The notes under the pieces: generated by a model
What the model was told of the DNA's origin: nothing
Databases searched by the model: none
The model's input: the letters and a program-made list of their open reading frames with translations, nothing else
Translations under genes and position numbers: made by a program
Assembly (NCBI RefSeq): GCF_000934745.1
Contig: NZ_KN882169.1
Coordinates: 90,280-154,279 of the forward strand
Source: Desulfonatronum thioautotrophicum
GTDB taxonomy: Bacteria; Desulfobacterota; Desulfovibrionia; Desulfovibrionales; Desulfonatronaceae
DNA: 64,000 nt
Reading direction: 5' to 3'
Shown: positions 20,507 through 29,754 of the stretch, in pieces
Layout of the letters: the number at the start of each line of letters is the position of its first letter
Numbering within the stretch: position 1 is the stretch's first letter

Positions 20507-20737
20507 GTGGAATCCAAAGATGTGAAAACCTATCTGGCTGGGCTTTGTCTGGCCGCAATGCTGACCGGCGGTGGTTTTGCCGCGCCGGGAGTCGCTTTCG
20601 GCAGTGGATCAGGCTGCTCCACGAATGGTGCCAAGGCCGAAGTCGCCGGTGACGGAGCGGACGAAGAAGAAAACGGTGAACCCATTGAAGAACCGGATGA
20701 AGAGGTAAGTGAAGAGCCTGAGGGCAGTGGAGCCTGA
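20507..20737 (+). CDS. RiPP precursor peptide, SbtA-like
   Basis: A 76-residue peptide starting at GTG 20507, directly behind a near-perfect AAAAGGAGGT ribosome site. Residues 1-30 are a Lys/Asp start plus a hydrophobic, Ala/Gly-rich leader (KTYLAGLCLAAMLTGGG). Then comes a Gly/Ser core, GSGSGCSTN with Cys37, and an acidic tail (about residues 44-76) dominated by Glu and Asp. This matches the style of thio-/selenobiotic precursors, where one Cys or Sec after a Gly-Ser run is the modification site. The next gene is a radical SAM/SPASM maturase. The product is unknown. Confidence 0.8.
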   Translation: MESKDVKTYLAGLCLAAMLTGGGFAAPGVAFGSGSGCSTNGAKAEVAGDGADEEENGEPIEEPDEEVSEEPEGSGA

Positions 20738-20766
20738 GAAGGTCGAGGCAGCTGATAAGGCTGTCG

Positions 20767-20830
20767 CGGGAACAGTTTGTTCCCGATCATGTCATGCTTC
20801 GTCCGCGCCGACCGGTGGTCGGCGCGGACG
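20767..20830 (+). promoter_or_regulatory. Two tandem hairpins between precursor and maturase
   Basis: The first hairpin has an 8-bp perfect stem (20767-20785, loop GTT). The second has a 14-bp perfect GC-rich stem (20800-20813 with 20817-20830, loop GGT). No T-run directly follows, so they may slow transcription or protect the 3' end of the precursor mRNA, giving more precursor than maturase. A T6 run lies about 20 bases later. Confidence 0.7.
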
Positions 20831-20874
20831 ATCCATATTCCAGACGTGCTGTTTTTTGAGAGTACAAAACGATT

Positions 20875-22542
20875 ATGCCCCATCAGAGTTTCTCCCTCCA
20901 GGAACGCTACCCAGCCTGTCATCGTCTGCTGTCACCGGATTCCTGGTCCGCTTTGACAAAGGTTCCGGTCGAGATTCCGGCCAAAACTTCAGAAGTTACC
21001 GCGGATGCCTTTCCAGGGCATGTCGCCGCGTCCATCGAAAACCTGAATCTTCCGCCCTATCTGGGGGCACTGGCCGAACTTGAAGCGGCCGGGCACCGTT
21101 GCGGTCAAGCCCGGAATCATGCCCATGGCGGTTCCATGGCTGCCGGTTCGGTACGACGCAAACAACTCAACCCTACTCTGGCAATTTTGGAGCTGCCCTG
21201 GACCGGGCTGGTTCCGTTTCTGGACGCACAGGCATCCCATCTGCCTGTTCCGCAGATGGCCCGGGAAACAATCCTGATCTGGCTGGACCCTCTGACCGAG
21301 ACGGTCCGGTACCAGGTCGCCGACCCGGCCGTGCTCACAGCATTGAAGATCGTGGAAGAGGGGGTGCACATTGGTGAGGCGGCCCTGGCGTACGTTGTGC
21401 CCGTGGCCTCCCTGCACCGGATCGTGGATCAGGCCGTGACCAAGGGACTGGTCCTGTCCCCGCCTTCCCGCCTGCAACGGGATCCTGCACTGTTGCCTTC
21501 CGGAGAAAAAAACTTCGAGCGCTTTTCAAGAGCCCGGGTCTTTACCTTGCAATGGCACATCACCCAGGCTTGCGACCTGCATTGTCGCCATTGCTACGAC
21601 CGCACGGATCGCGGTCAACTGACGCCCAAGCAGGCCTATTTCGTCCTCGATGAGCTGGAACGGTTCTGTCGTACGCGCCAGGTTCGGGCCAAGGTAACCT
21701 TTACCGGCGGTAATCCGCTGCTTTATCCCCACTTTGACGACCTGTACCTGGAAACCGTGAAACGAGGCTTTCCCGTCAGCATCTTGGGCAACCCGGCCTC
21801 CAAACAGCGCCTGGAACGGCTGGTGGCCATCCAGACGCCCATGGTCTATCAGCTCAGTTTGGAAGGTCTGCGGGAACACAATGATTACATCCGTCAGGAA
21901 GGCTATTTTGACCGGGTGATGGCCTTTCTGCCCCTGCTCAGGGAACTGGGCGTGCCATCCCAGGTAATGCTCACCCTGACCAGGGAAAACATGGATCAGG
22001 TTCTGCCCCTGGGCCATGCCCTGCGCGGGCTCACGGACATGTTTACCTTCAATCGGCTCTCCGCCGTGGGGCAGGGCGCTGCATTGCTGATGCCCGCTCC
22101 GGAGGACTACCAGGCCTTTTTGCGGGACTACCTGCGGCAATGCCGGACGAATCCGGTCCTGGGCCTCAAGGACAACCTGATCAACATCATCCGAGCCGAA
22201 AACGGAAAAAAGCCCTTTGGCGGCTGTACCGGCTTCGGGTGCGGGGCAGCATTCAATTTCCTGACGCTGCTTTCGGACGGCGAGATACACGCCTGCCGTA
22301 AATTTCCCTCGCCGCTGGGCAATATTTTTGCGCAGGGGCTGGAGGCATGCTATGACACGCCGGCTGGAACAGCCTATCGGGCCGGGAGTGCCGCGTGCAG
22401 AGGATGCAAGCTGTTTGCATCCTGCGGCGGGTGTCAGGCCGTGGTCTCCAGCCTGGGACTCGATCCGCATGTGCACCGCGACCCCTACTGCTTTTTTACC
22501 GCTGCCCCGAAGCACCACTCTGGTGTGGATATGGCCCCATAG
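20875..22542 (+). CDS. Radical SAM/SPASM peptide maturase, SbtM-like
   Basis: A 555-residue radical SAM enzyme expected to modify the upstream precursor. Residues 1-220 form a long N-terminal region that may contain a precursor-recognition fold. The [4Fe-4S]-SAM motif is Cys233-x3-Cys237-x2-Cys240 (ACDLHCRHC). A SPASM-type C-terminus supplies further cysteines (CTGFGCG, HACRKF, CRGCKLFASCGGC, a final Cys before FF) for auxiliary clusters. Start ATG 20875 lacks an obvious ribosome site. It is followed 24 bases later by the cupin gene. Confidence 0.85.
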   Translation: MPHQSFSLQERYPACHRLLSPDSWSALTKVPVEIPAKTSEVTADAFPGHVAASIENLNLPPYLGALAELEAAGHRCGQARNHAHGGSMAAGSVRRKQLNPTLAILELPWTGLVPFLDAQASHLPVPQMARETILIWLDPLTETVRYQVADPAVLTALKIVEEGVHIGEAALAYVVPVASLHRIVDQAVTKGLVLSPPSRLQRDPALLPSGEKNFERFSRARVFTLQWHITQACDLHCRHCYDRTDRGQLTPKQAYFVLDELERFCRTRQVRAKVTFTGGNPLLYPHFDDLYLETVKRGFPVSILGNPASKQRLERLVAIQTPMVYQLSLEGLREHNDYIRQEGYFDRVMAFLPLLRELGVPSQVMLTLTRENMDQVLPLGHALRGLTDMFTFNRLSAVGQGAALLMPAPEDYQAFLRDYLRQCRTNPVLGLKDNLINIIRAENGKKPFGGCTGFGCGAAFNFLTLLSDGEIHACRKFPSPLGNIFAQGLEACYDTPAGTAYRAGSAACRGCKLFASCGGCQAVVSSLGLDPHVHRDPYCFFTAAPKHHSGVDMAP

Positions 22543-22566
22543 ATTTTCACTTCTCCTTGCTCACGC

Positions 22567-23262
22567 ATGCTCTCCGATTATCATTGCGACAACCATAGGC
22601 GACTCAGCGAAGACGCCGACATGACCTATCTGCTCCGGGACGTTGACGAAGTCTATCGACGCAGTTCCGCCGGCGGCAGCAAAGTCATTCGCTCTCACCA
22701 ACGTCGTGTCCGGGAGTCCGTGTCGCGAGTGCTGGAGTGTGACGGGTATCTGCTCAATCCGGTCCCGGTGGGCAAGCCGGTGGTGGACCATCTGCCCAGA
22801 GCCCTGGAGCTGGGTGCATCCGGTCCCCTGGCCCAGCTGGCTCGAACCGTTGGTCGTGTCGCTACCCGGCTGGTCTGGGCCCATGGGTACGACAAGATGC
22901 CCCGCAGTCTGGCTCGGCGTTATGCGTTTACCGAAATTCTGGGGCCTTCCGGCCCGATATTTTCGGAAAATGTGATCATCGGCCTTGTGCTCTTCGCACC
23001 GGGTACCGTGTACCCACAGCATTCCCATCAGCAGATAGAGGAAAGCTACGTGTCCGTGGCAGGTGCATGGTCGGAGAACGACGCGGCGGTTTACGCCCAA
23101 GGTTCTTTGATCCTCAACCGTCCGGGTGATCTGCACCGGATCACCGTGGGAGACCGTGACCCCTGTCTGCTGGTCTATGCCTGGCTGGGAACGCTGGAAC
23201 GCCTGCGGCAACCGGAAATGGTTTTCACCCGGGGACGGCGCGGTGAGGCTTCCATCCCCTGA
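22567..23262 (+). CDS. Cupin protein resembling DMSP lyases
   Basis: A 231-residue protein whose C-terminal half is a cupin barrel with metal ligands in HSHQQIEESY and a later His in PGDLHRI. The pattern HxHx4-5ExY...H and the LLVYAWLG ending resemble the dimethylsulfoniopropionate-lyase family (DddL-like). The real substrate is unknown. It sits 24 bases after the radical SAM maturase, so it may act on the peptide product or its precursor pool. ATG 22621 is an equally possible start. No signal peptide. Confidence 0.72.
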   Translation: MLSDYHCDNHRRLSEDADMTYLLRDVDEVYRRSSAGGSKVIRSHQRRVRESVSRVLECDGYLLNPVPVGKPVVDHLPRALELGASGPLAQLARTVGRVATRLVWAHGYDKMPRSLARRYAFTEILGPSGPIFSENVIIGLVLFAPGTVYPQHSHQQIEESYVSVAGAWSENDAAVYAQGSLILNRPGDLHRITVGDRDPCLLVYAWLGTLERLRQPEMVFTRGRRGEASIP

Positions 23263-23336
23263 AGTCATCTGGTCGCCACCCCTGGCGTTCGGTTTTCCTG
23301 AAAGGCTGCAACCCGTTACCCCATGGAATCATATTG

Positions 23337-26300
23337 ATGTCATCAAACACGCAAAACGTCTCCAAAATGACTAAACAGTTTGCCCAGGTCAGCCTTGATG
23401 AACAGCGGATCTTTCAGGTCTTGGCCATGTGTGCACGGCATGTGACGCAAACGGACTTGAAAAGTATCCTGCAAAAATTGGATTGGAAGGATGCCCGTGG
23501 GCGAGCCTTGACGGGAATGATCGGCCGGGAGTGGCGCGAAAGGATGACCCGTCTCCAACTCCTGTCATTCAAGCAGGGGCGCCTTCACCTGCCGAAGGAA
23601 CTGCGTCTGGAACTGTTGCGCGCGCTGGATATGGAAGGCCGCTATATTGAGGTTTTCAGAGCCGTGGAACGAATCGTCCGTACGCCAAGCTACACTACCT
23701 ATGACATGGACGTGACCAGCGAATGGATCGAACTGCGCAATGCCTTGTTTATGCACAATGAAAAGGAAGTGCTGAAACTGATCGTCGGGCCTGCCCAGAA
23801 TCCATGGGTTCCGGTGCAGTCGAAGAGAATTGACGACCTTGTGGAGATGTGTCTTTTACCGCTGAACACGGAATGGTTGGAGCGGTTGTCGGACGAAATC
23901 AAATTCCAGGCCTTGGCAGCCTGCTTGAATAAGGGGCTGGCCTTTCTCGTCGACACGCGGGACATCTGGGCATTTGCTCAACGCTGTTTGCCGACCATGG
24001 TCCAGAATCACACCGGTCCACGTCATGTCTTGGCCACTCAGCTTCTCTCCAGGGGAGAGTTGGAGCTGGTGTGGGAACTCCTGCGAGACGATCAAACCGC
24101 CACGGGTTTGGCCCTTTCCGGGTGGCTCCATTTTCTTCTTGGAAGATATGATGCTGCCGAGAGGATCTTTGACGAATCTCTGGCCGCGGTGAAAAAAGGA
24201 ACGCGAAAACGCAATATCCGCATTCCAGGCTTGCCGGGAATATTTCAGAATCTGACTCTGCTGCGGAGGGGACGACCTGAAGACTTGCGATTGGTAATGC
24301 ACCAGGCATCAATTATCGAGAAAGAGTCGAGAGAGGACGTTTTCAGGTTTGTTTTTTATTTGCTGGCCGAATTCGCCTCGGTTCTGCTTGGAGAGACCAA
24401 ATCGGATCAGTTCAACCAATTTTTGTCCAGCAGATCTTCGTTTTCCGGGACCTACGCATTGCTGTTTGTTTGTCTTTTGAAACTATGGACCGGGCAAAAG
24501 CCGAACCAGGCGGAACTGACAAAGCTCGCCGAACTGGGGGCGCAAGCCGAACTGGTCGGGTACCGTTGGTATGCTGAGGAGACGCGGAGAATTCTGGAAG
24601 CATCCAAGAGCAGGAAAGTTCTGTCGGGCTCCCCCTCCGCCAAGGATGTGTCGTCATGGAAATATTTGGCCTTTCTGTTCAAACCCAAGGAAGAGTGGGA
24701 GCTGGCCCTTGAAGCCCTGAAGAACCTGGGCTCCGGCGCTTCATCAGGCGGTGGGACCAACGCAACGGCAAGGGAGCTGCGCCTGAAGTGGAGACTTTAT
24801 AACTCTGGGCAGCAGTTCGGTTTGGAGCCCAGGGAACAGAAGCTCAAGGCCAATGGCACCTGGACCGCCGGACGACCGGTGGCTTTGAAAAAACTTCGTA
24901 ATTCCCCGCAGAATTATCCCTATCTCACGGAGCATGATCGCCGTTTGTGTCTGGCCATTTCCGAGGACACGTATTCCAACTACTACGGATACTCCTACAA
25001 GACCGAATATAACCTGTTCGGGGATCAGGCCTTGCTGGCTGCGGTGGGACATCCGCTGATTTTTCGCGAAGATGACGCGGAGCAACCCGTGGAAGTGATC
25101 CAGGCCGAGCCGTGTCTCCAGGTTCTGGATGAACAGAACGGTTTGCGCATACGGATTGACCCTCCATTGCCCGCCCAAGGCAAGGTGGCGGTGCAAGAGG
25201 AAGGCCGCCATCGGGTTCGGGTCGTGCGCTTTGATGATCCCCATGTCACCATTGCCCGCATTCTCGGTGACGGCGGAGTGGCTGTGCCGGTCGCGGCCAA
25301 GAAACAGGTCCTGGAGAGCATCGCTGAGGTCGCACCGCTACTCACCGTGCACTCCGCCGTTGGTGGAGGTGTGGGCCAGGCCGAGCCGGTGCCGGCGGAC
25401 GCCCGGCCGGTGTTGCGCGTGCATCCAATAGGGGACGGCTTGGGCATGGAGTTGTTTTTTCGGCCCATCCCCGGCGGATCGTTGTTGGCCCGGCCCGGGG
25501 AAGGCGGTAAAACCTTGTTTGCCGAGGTGGACGGCCGACAGGTCTGCACGACCCGTGATCACCAGGCTGAGCGGGATGCGGTGGACAAACTGCTGGAGAG
25601 CTGCCCGACCCTGGGTGCGAACGACGACTGGTCCTGGCGGCTGGAGGACCCTGAAAGTGCCCTGGATACGTTGCTTGGTTTGCAGGAGATGGGAGACGCC
25701 GTTGTCCTGGAATGGCCCGAGGGAAGGCAGGTGCGGATTGCCCCGGAAAGCGGAGTGAACCGGATGGTCGTGGGAATGCGTCGCAAGCAGGATTGGTTTG
25801 CCATGGATGGTGGGCTGGAACTGGACGACGGGACAGTGATGGAAATGAGCCGGCTGTTGTCCCTGCTGGAGCACAGCCCAGGACGATTTGTTCGCCTTGA
25901 GGAAGGGGATTTTCTCTGTCTGACCCGTGACCTGCGTAAACGGTTGGAAGCACTGCGCAGCTACGGCCAGGGCGGCAAGTTTCATCCCCTGGCGGCACCG
26001 GCCATGGACGAGCTTCTGGATGGTATGCGGGTCACTTCCGGAAAACCCTGGAAGGGGCTCTTGCAGCGGGTCAGTGAGTCCCGTGATTTGCATCCGGAAG
26101 TTCCGGCCACACTGCGCGCCGATCTGCGGGATTACCAGACGCAAGGCTTTCAGTGGCTGGTCCGGCTGGCCCACTGGGGGGCTGGAGCCTGCCTGGCGGA
26201 CGACATGGGGCTGGGCAAGACCATTCAGACTCTGGCCCTGATTTTGTCTCGGGCCAAGCTGGGGCCGACCCTGGTTTTGGCACCTACCTCGGTGTGCATT

Positions 26301-27515
26301 AACTGGATGGAGGAAACGGTCAAGTTTGCCCCGAGTCTGCGCCCGCTGCGCTTTGGGCCTGGGCAACGGGACCGGATGATATCGGAGGCCGGGCCATTTG
26401 ACCTGGTGGTCTGCAGCTATGGATTGCTGCAGAACGAATCTGAATTGCTGTCCACGGTTCGCTGGAGCACCCTGGTGGCGGATGAGGCCCAGGCCATCAA
26501 GAACGTGGTTGCCAAGCGTTCCCGGGCGGCCATGAGCCTGCCTGCGGATTTCAAAATGATCACGACCGGCACGCCCATTGAAAACAACCTTTCGGAACTC
26601 TGGAATTTGTTCAATTTCATTAATCCGGGCCTTCTGGGGTCCATGGACCGGTTCAATCGGAATTTCGCCACGCCCATTGAACAGAACCGTGATACTGAAG
26701 CCAGGCGGCGACTCAAGAACCTGATCCGTCCGTTTATTCTTCGCCGCTTGAAGAGCGAGGTCCTGGCGGAGCTGCCTTCCCGCACCGAGGTGGTGCTTCC
26801 GGTGGAACTCAGCCCGGAAGAAGCAGCCATTTATGATGCCTTGCGCCGCAAGGCCTTGGAAAAAATCGCCGAACCTGAGGACGGCGACCAGCCTGGTCAG
26901 CGCCGAATCAAGGTTTTGGCCGAGATTATGCGATTGCGTCGGGCCTGTTGCCATCCCGAGTTGGTGATGCCTGGAAACGGACCGAAATTAGGCCCGGGCA
27001 GTGCCAAGCTACAGGCTTTTGGTGAAATCCTGGATGAACTGCTGGAAAATCGACACCAGGCCCTGGTTTTCAGCCAGTTCGTGGACCATCTGCACCTGGT
27101 GCGAAGCTATCTGGATCAGCGCAAGGTCAGCTATCAGTATCTGGACGGATCTACATCCATTGCCAAGCGTCAGGAGGCCGTGACCGCTTTCCAGGCAGGA
27201 GAGGGGGATCTGTTTTTGATCAGCCTCAAAGCCGGGGGCTTTGGCCTGAACCTCACCGCGGCGGACTATGTCATCCATCTGGATCCCTGGTGGAACCCGG
27301 CTGTGGAGGACCAGGCCTCGGATCGGGCGCACCGGATCGGCCAACAGCGCCCTGTGACCATTTATCGCCTGGTGACCAGAGGGACCATTGAGGAGAAAAT
27401 TCTCGATCTGCATCGCCACAAGCGCGATCTGGCCACCAGTCTGTTGGAAGGGACGGACAGCGGAATCAAGTTGTCCGTGGAGGAAATGCTGGACCTGATC
27501 AAAGATTCGGCTTGA
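23337..27515 (+). CDS. Large SNF2-family helicase
   Basis: A 1392-residue protein. The last 470 residues are a complete SWI2/SNF2 ATPase: Walker A in DDMGLGKT (near residue 955), DEAQ box in VADEAQAIKN, TGTPIENNLSELW, and the C-terminal helicase motifs QASDRAHRIGQQRPV. The first 900 residues have no motif I can name: a helical, repeat-like part, then a beta-rich part with YSNYYGYSYKTEYNLFG. No SWIM zinc finger is visible. Bacterial SNF2 proteins translocate on double-stranded DNA or displace proteins such as RNA polymerase; the role here is open. Confidence 0.9.
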   Translation: MSSNTQNVSKMTKQFAQVSLDEQRIFQVLAMCARHVTQTDLKSILQKLDWKDARGRALTGMIGREWRERMTRLQLLSFKQGRLHLPKELRLELLRALDMEGRYIEVFRAVERIVRTPSYTTYDMDVTSEWIELRNALFMHNEKEVLKLIVGPAQNPWVPVQSKRIDDLVEMCLLPLNTEWLERLSDEIKFQALAACLNKGLAFLVDTRDIWAFAQRCLPTMVQNHTGPRHVLATQLLSRGELELVWELLRDDQTATGLALSGWLHFLLGRYDAAERIFDESLAAVKKGTRKRNIRIPGLPGIFQNLTLLRRGRPEDLRLVMHQASIIEKESREDVFRFVFYLLAEFASVLLGETKSDQFNQFLSSRSSFSGTYALLFVCLLKLWTGQKPNQAELTKLAELGAQAELVGYRWYAEETRRILEASKSRKVLSGSPSAKDVSSWKYLAFLFKPKEEWELALEALKNLGSGASSGGGTNATARELRLKWRLYNSGQQFGLEPREQKLKANGTWTAGRPVALKKLRNSPQNYPYLTEHDRRLCLAISEDTYSNYYGYSYKTEYNLFGDQALLAAVGHPLIFREDDAEQPVEVIQAEPCLQVLDEQNGLRIRIDPPLPAQGKVAVQEEGRHRVRVVRFDDPHVTIARILGDGGVAVPVAAKKQVLESIAEVAPLLTVHSAVGGGVGQAEPVPADARPVLRVHPIGDGLGMELFFRPIPGGSLLARPGEGGKTLFAEVDGRQVCTTRDHQAERDAVDKLLESCPTLGANDDWSWRLEDPESALDTLLGLQEMGDAVVLEWPEGRQVRIAPESGVNRMVVGMRRKQDWFAMDGGLELDDGTVMEMSRLLSLLEHSPGRFVRLEEGDFLCLTRDLRKRLEALRSYGQGGKFHPLAAPAMDELLDGMRVTSGKPWKGLLQRVSESRDLHPEVPATLRADLRDYQTQGFQWLVRLAHWGAGACLADDMGLGKTIQTLALILSRAKLGPTLVLAPTSVCINWMEETVKFAPSLRPLRFGPGQRDRMISEAGPFDLVVCSYGLLQNESELLSTVRWSTLVADEAQAIKNVVAKRSRAAMSLPADFKMITTGTPIENNLSELWNLFNFINPGLLGSMDRFNRNFATPIEQNRDTEARRRLKNLIRPFILRRLKSEVLAELPSRTEVVLPVELSPEEAAIYDALRRKALEKIAEPEDGDQPGQRRIKVLAEIMRLRRACCHPELVMPGNGPKLGPGSAKLQAFGEILDELLENRHQALVFSQFVDHLHLVRSYLDQRKVSYQYLDGSTSIAKRQEAVTAFQAGEGDLFLISLKAGGFGLNLTAADYVIHLDPWWNPAVEDQASDRAHRIGQQRPVTIYRLVTRGTIEEKILDLHRHKRDLATSLLEGTDSGIKLSVEEMLDLIKDSA

Positions 27516-27773
27516 GAAGCGCAGGCTGATCAGGAAGGGTTCTAAAATTTATGTAATTTTAGATTTTTGGCCAGGACAATGAAAGCATGGCTTTAAGGAT
27601 TTGAATCATGGTTTTCCTGAGAGGAGCAGATCAATGTGGTCGTTGCAGGGGGGCTGTCAAAGGCAAGCATACCATGCCAGAGCAAGATACTGCCCCAAGG
27701 ATGACGCGGATTTTTCAGGTTTCATGGCTTGTCTGGCGTTGCAAAGATGTCCGCGTGGAATGAATATGTGGCC

Positions 27774-28577
27774 ATGTTTCTGACAAAGAAAATCATCGGG
27801 TTGTTATGCATGCCCCTGAGCATAGCCGGCCTGTTGCTGTTCTCCGGGCTTGTGCTGATGTGGCTCGGGACCCGCCGCAGGGCGTCCGGTGGGCTGTTGC
27901 TGTTGGGGACGATGACCGCAATGGTCTTTGCCGCCGCGCCAGCGGCGAATCTGCTGCTTGACCCCTTGGAAAGCCGCTACGACCCGCTGAGGGCGATGCA
28001 GGGGCTGGAAGATGTGCAGTATGTCGTGGTGTTGGGTGGCGGTCACCGGTCGGATATTCGGATGACGCCCACGATGCGTCTCTCACCTGCATCATTGGCC
28101 AGGCTGGTCGAGGGTGTTCGGGTGCATCGCTTCCTTTCGGAGAGCTCCCTTGTGTTTACCGGAGGCGCCATATTTGATGCGGTTCCACACGCCAGGGTGA
28201 TGGCCGATGCCGCGGAAGAGCTTGGGGAGGTCGGACCAGTGATTCTTCTGGATTACCCCAAGGATACCGCGGAGGAGATGTTGGCCTTGCGCGGCGTGCT
28301 TGCGGAGGGAGAGTCATTTGTGCTGGTTACCTCGGCCTCGCACATGCCCAGATCAATGGCCCTGGCCCACGCCGCGGGACTGAATCCGGTTCCGGCACCG
28401 ACGGATTTTCTGGTCAGGCGTTCCGGGGCGGCAACCCATCCAGGGGAATTTTTCCCTTCAGCCGCGGCCATGCACCGCAGTGAGCGGGCAGTTTACGAAT
28501 ATTTGGGGCTGATTTGGGCCCGGATTCGGGAGATTCCGCGGCTCCGTCTCCTGGTGGCAGAGATGAATGGCGGGTAG
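27774..28577 (+). CDS. YdcF/ElyC/SanA-like membrane protein (DUF218)
   Basis: Two N-terminal membrane segments (about residues 5-25 and 35-52) are followed by a DUF218 domain with VVVLGGGHRSD, FTGGAIFD and LVTSASHMPRSMALA, characteristic of ElyC/YdcF proteins linked to envelope and peptidoglycan metabolism. The GGG and SHMPR motifs are the family core. Starts at 27747 or 27729 would add a short tail. It ends 46 bases from the convergent AI-2E family gene. Confidence 0.82.
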   Translation: MFLTKKIIGLLCMPLSIAGLLLFSGLVLMWLGTRRRASGGLLLLGTMTAMVFAAAPAANLLLDPLESRYDPLRAMQGLEDVQYVVVLGGGHRSDIRMTPTMRLSPASLARLVEGVRVHRFLSESSLVFTGGAIFDAVPHARVMADAAEELGEVGPVILLDYPKDTAEEMLALRGVLAEGESFVLVTSASHMPRSMALAHAAGLNPVPAPTDFLVRRSGAATHPGEFFPSAAAMHRSERAVYEYLGLIWARIREIPRLRLLVAEMNGG

Positions 28578-28623
28578 ACCGGGAGAAGCTGGAAGCACGG
28601 TGAGCCTGAACATGCTTCCGGCC

Positions 28624-29715
28624 TTACTCGCTCGGTGATGTTTCCCGAGGGGGCTGGCTCACTGGCGTGGCCACGGGTCGAGGCCAGGCCCGCAGTACGG
28701 CCTGAACCACCGTGGCCAGCGGGATGGCGAAAAAGATACCCCAAAAGCCCCAGAGCCCCCCGAATACCAGGATAGCCAGAATGATGGCCACGGGGTGGAT
28801 GTCCACGGCTTCGGAGAAGAGCAGTGGAGCCAGGATATTGCCGTCGATGGCCTGGATTATGGCGTAGGCGATCAGCACATACAGCAACTGGTCTCCAAAA
28901 CCCCATTGCGCATAGGCGACAATGGCCACGGGTAGCGTGACCACCGCGGCTCCGATGTATGGAATGAGTACGGACAGGCCGACCACCAGCCCCAACAACA
29001 TGGCGTTCTGCAGGCCAAGCCAGTAAAACGTGCCATATGTTCCCGCCCAGACAATCAAAATTTCCAAGAATTTTCCTCGGATGTAATTTCCAATCTGTCG
29101 ATCCACTTCATGCCAAACCTGGGATGCCAGTCTGCGCTCATGAGGGAGAAAGGTGCTCATCCATCCCATGATTGCACTTTTATCCTTGAGAAAGAAAAAA
29201 ATCAGCATGGGAACAATGATCAGGTACACGATGAGGGTGATCAAACCTGTCAAAGAGGCCACAGAGAAGGTCAGGAGTCTTTGGCCGAAATTGAACAGTT
29301 CCGTGCGTAGCGCCGAGGTAAACTCGACCACCTGTTCGTCGCTGATGAAGTTGGGATAGCGCTCAGGAAGCTGGAGCAGCAACGCCTGGGTTTGGGTGAT
29401 CAGGCCAGGGATCTGTTGTACAAGCTGGGCAACCTGCTTGGTCAACAGGGGCAGTAGCCAAAACAAAGCAAACAGCGAACCGGTCATGAAGCCGAAAAAG
29501 ACTATCAGGACGGCCAGAAGCCGGGGAATATACCACCTGGTCAACAGACGAACCAGTCCTTCCAGCAAATAGGCCATGACCAGGCCGACGAGAAAGGGCA
29601 CCACCAATCTTCCAAGAAAATAGATTGCGGCGAAGACCACAATCAACAGGCCCACCAGGATGACGACCTGGGGGTCGCTGAAATGTCGTTGAAACCAGTC
29701 GCGGATCAGGCGCAT
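28624..29715 (-). CDS. AI-2E family (PerM/TqsA-like) permease
   Basis: A 363-residue integral membrane protein with paired N-terminal helices, a soluble loop (about residues 95-145) and a C-terminal bundle ending with PHPVAIILAILVFGGLWGFWG-like segments, as in the UPF0118/AI-2E transporter family. Members export small molecules or work as ion antiporters, so the substrate cannot be predicted. It starts about 40 bases downstream of the DUF523/DUF1722 gene and probably shares its transcript. Confidence 0.9.
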   Translation of the reverse strand: MRLIRDWFQRHFSDPQVVILVGLLIVVFAAIYFLGRLVVPFLVGLVMAYLLEGLVRLLTRWYIPRLLAVLIVFFGFMTGSLFALFWLLPLLTKQVAQLVQQIPGLITQTQALLLQLPERYPNFISDEQVVEFTSALRTELFNFGQRLLTFSVASLTGLITLIVYLIIVPMLIFFFLKDKSAIMGWMSTFLPHERRLASQVWHEVDRQIGNYIRGKFLEILIVWAGTYGTFYWLGLQNAMLLGLVVGLSVLIPYIGAAVVTLPVAIVAYAQWGFGDQLLYVLIAYAIIQAIDGNILAPLLFSEAVDIHPVAIILAILVFGGLWGFWGIFFAIPLATVVQAVLRAWPRPVATPVSQPPRETSPSE

Positions 29716-29754
29716 GACAGGAAGGAAGGGTGCTGAGAAATTTCCGGAATATGT

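Noticed and set aside
20615..20620. Selenocysteine insertion in the RiPP precursor
   Set aside because: The core codon is TGC (Cys), not TGA, and no SECIS-like element is needed. This is the cysteine version.
25338..26954. A 538-codon minus-strand frame opposite the SNF2 gene
   Set aside because: It is antisense to the helicase motifs, with Gln/His-rich shadow composition.
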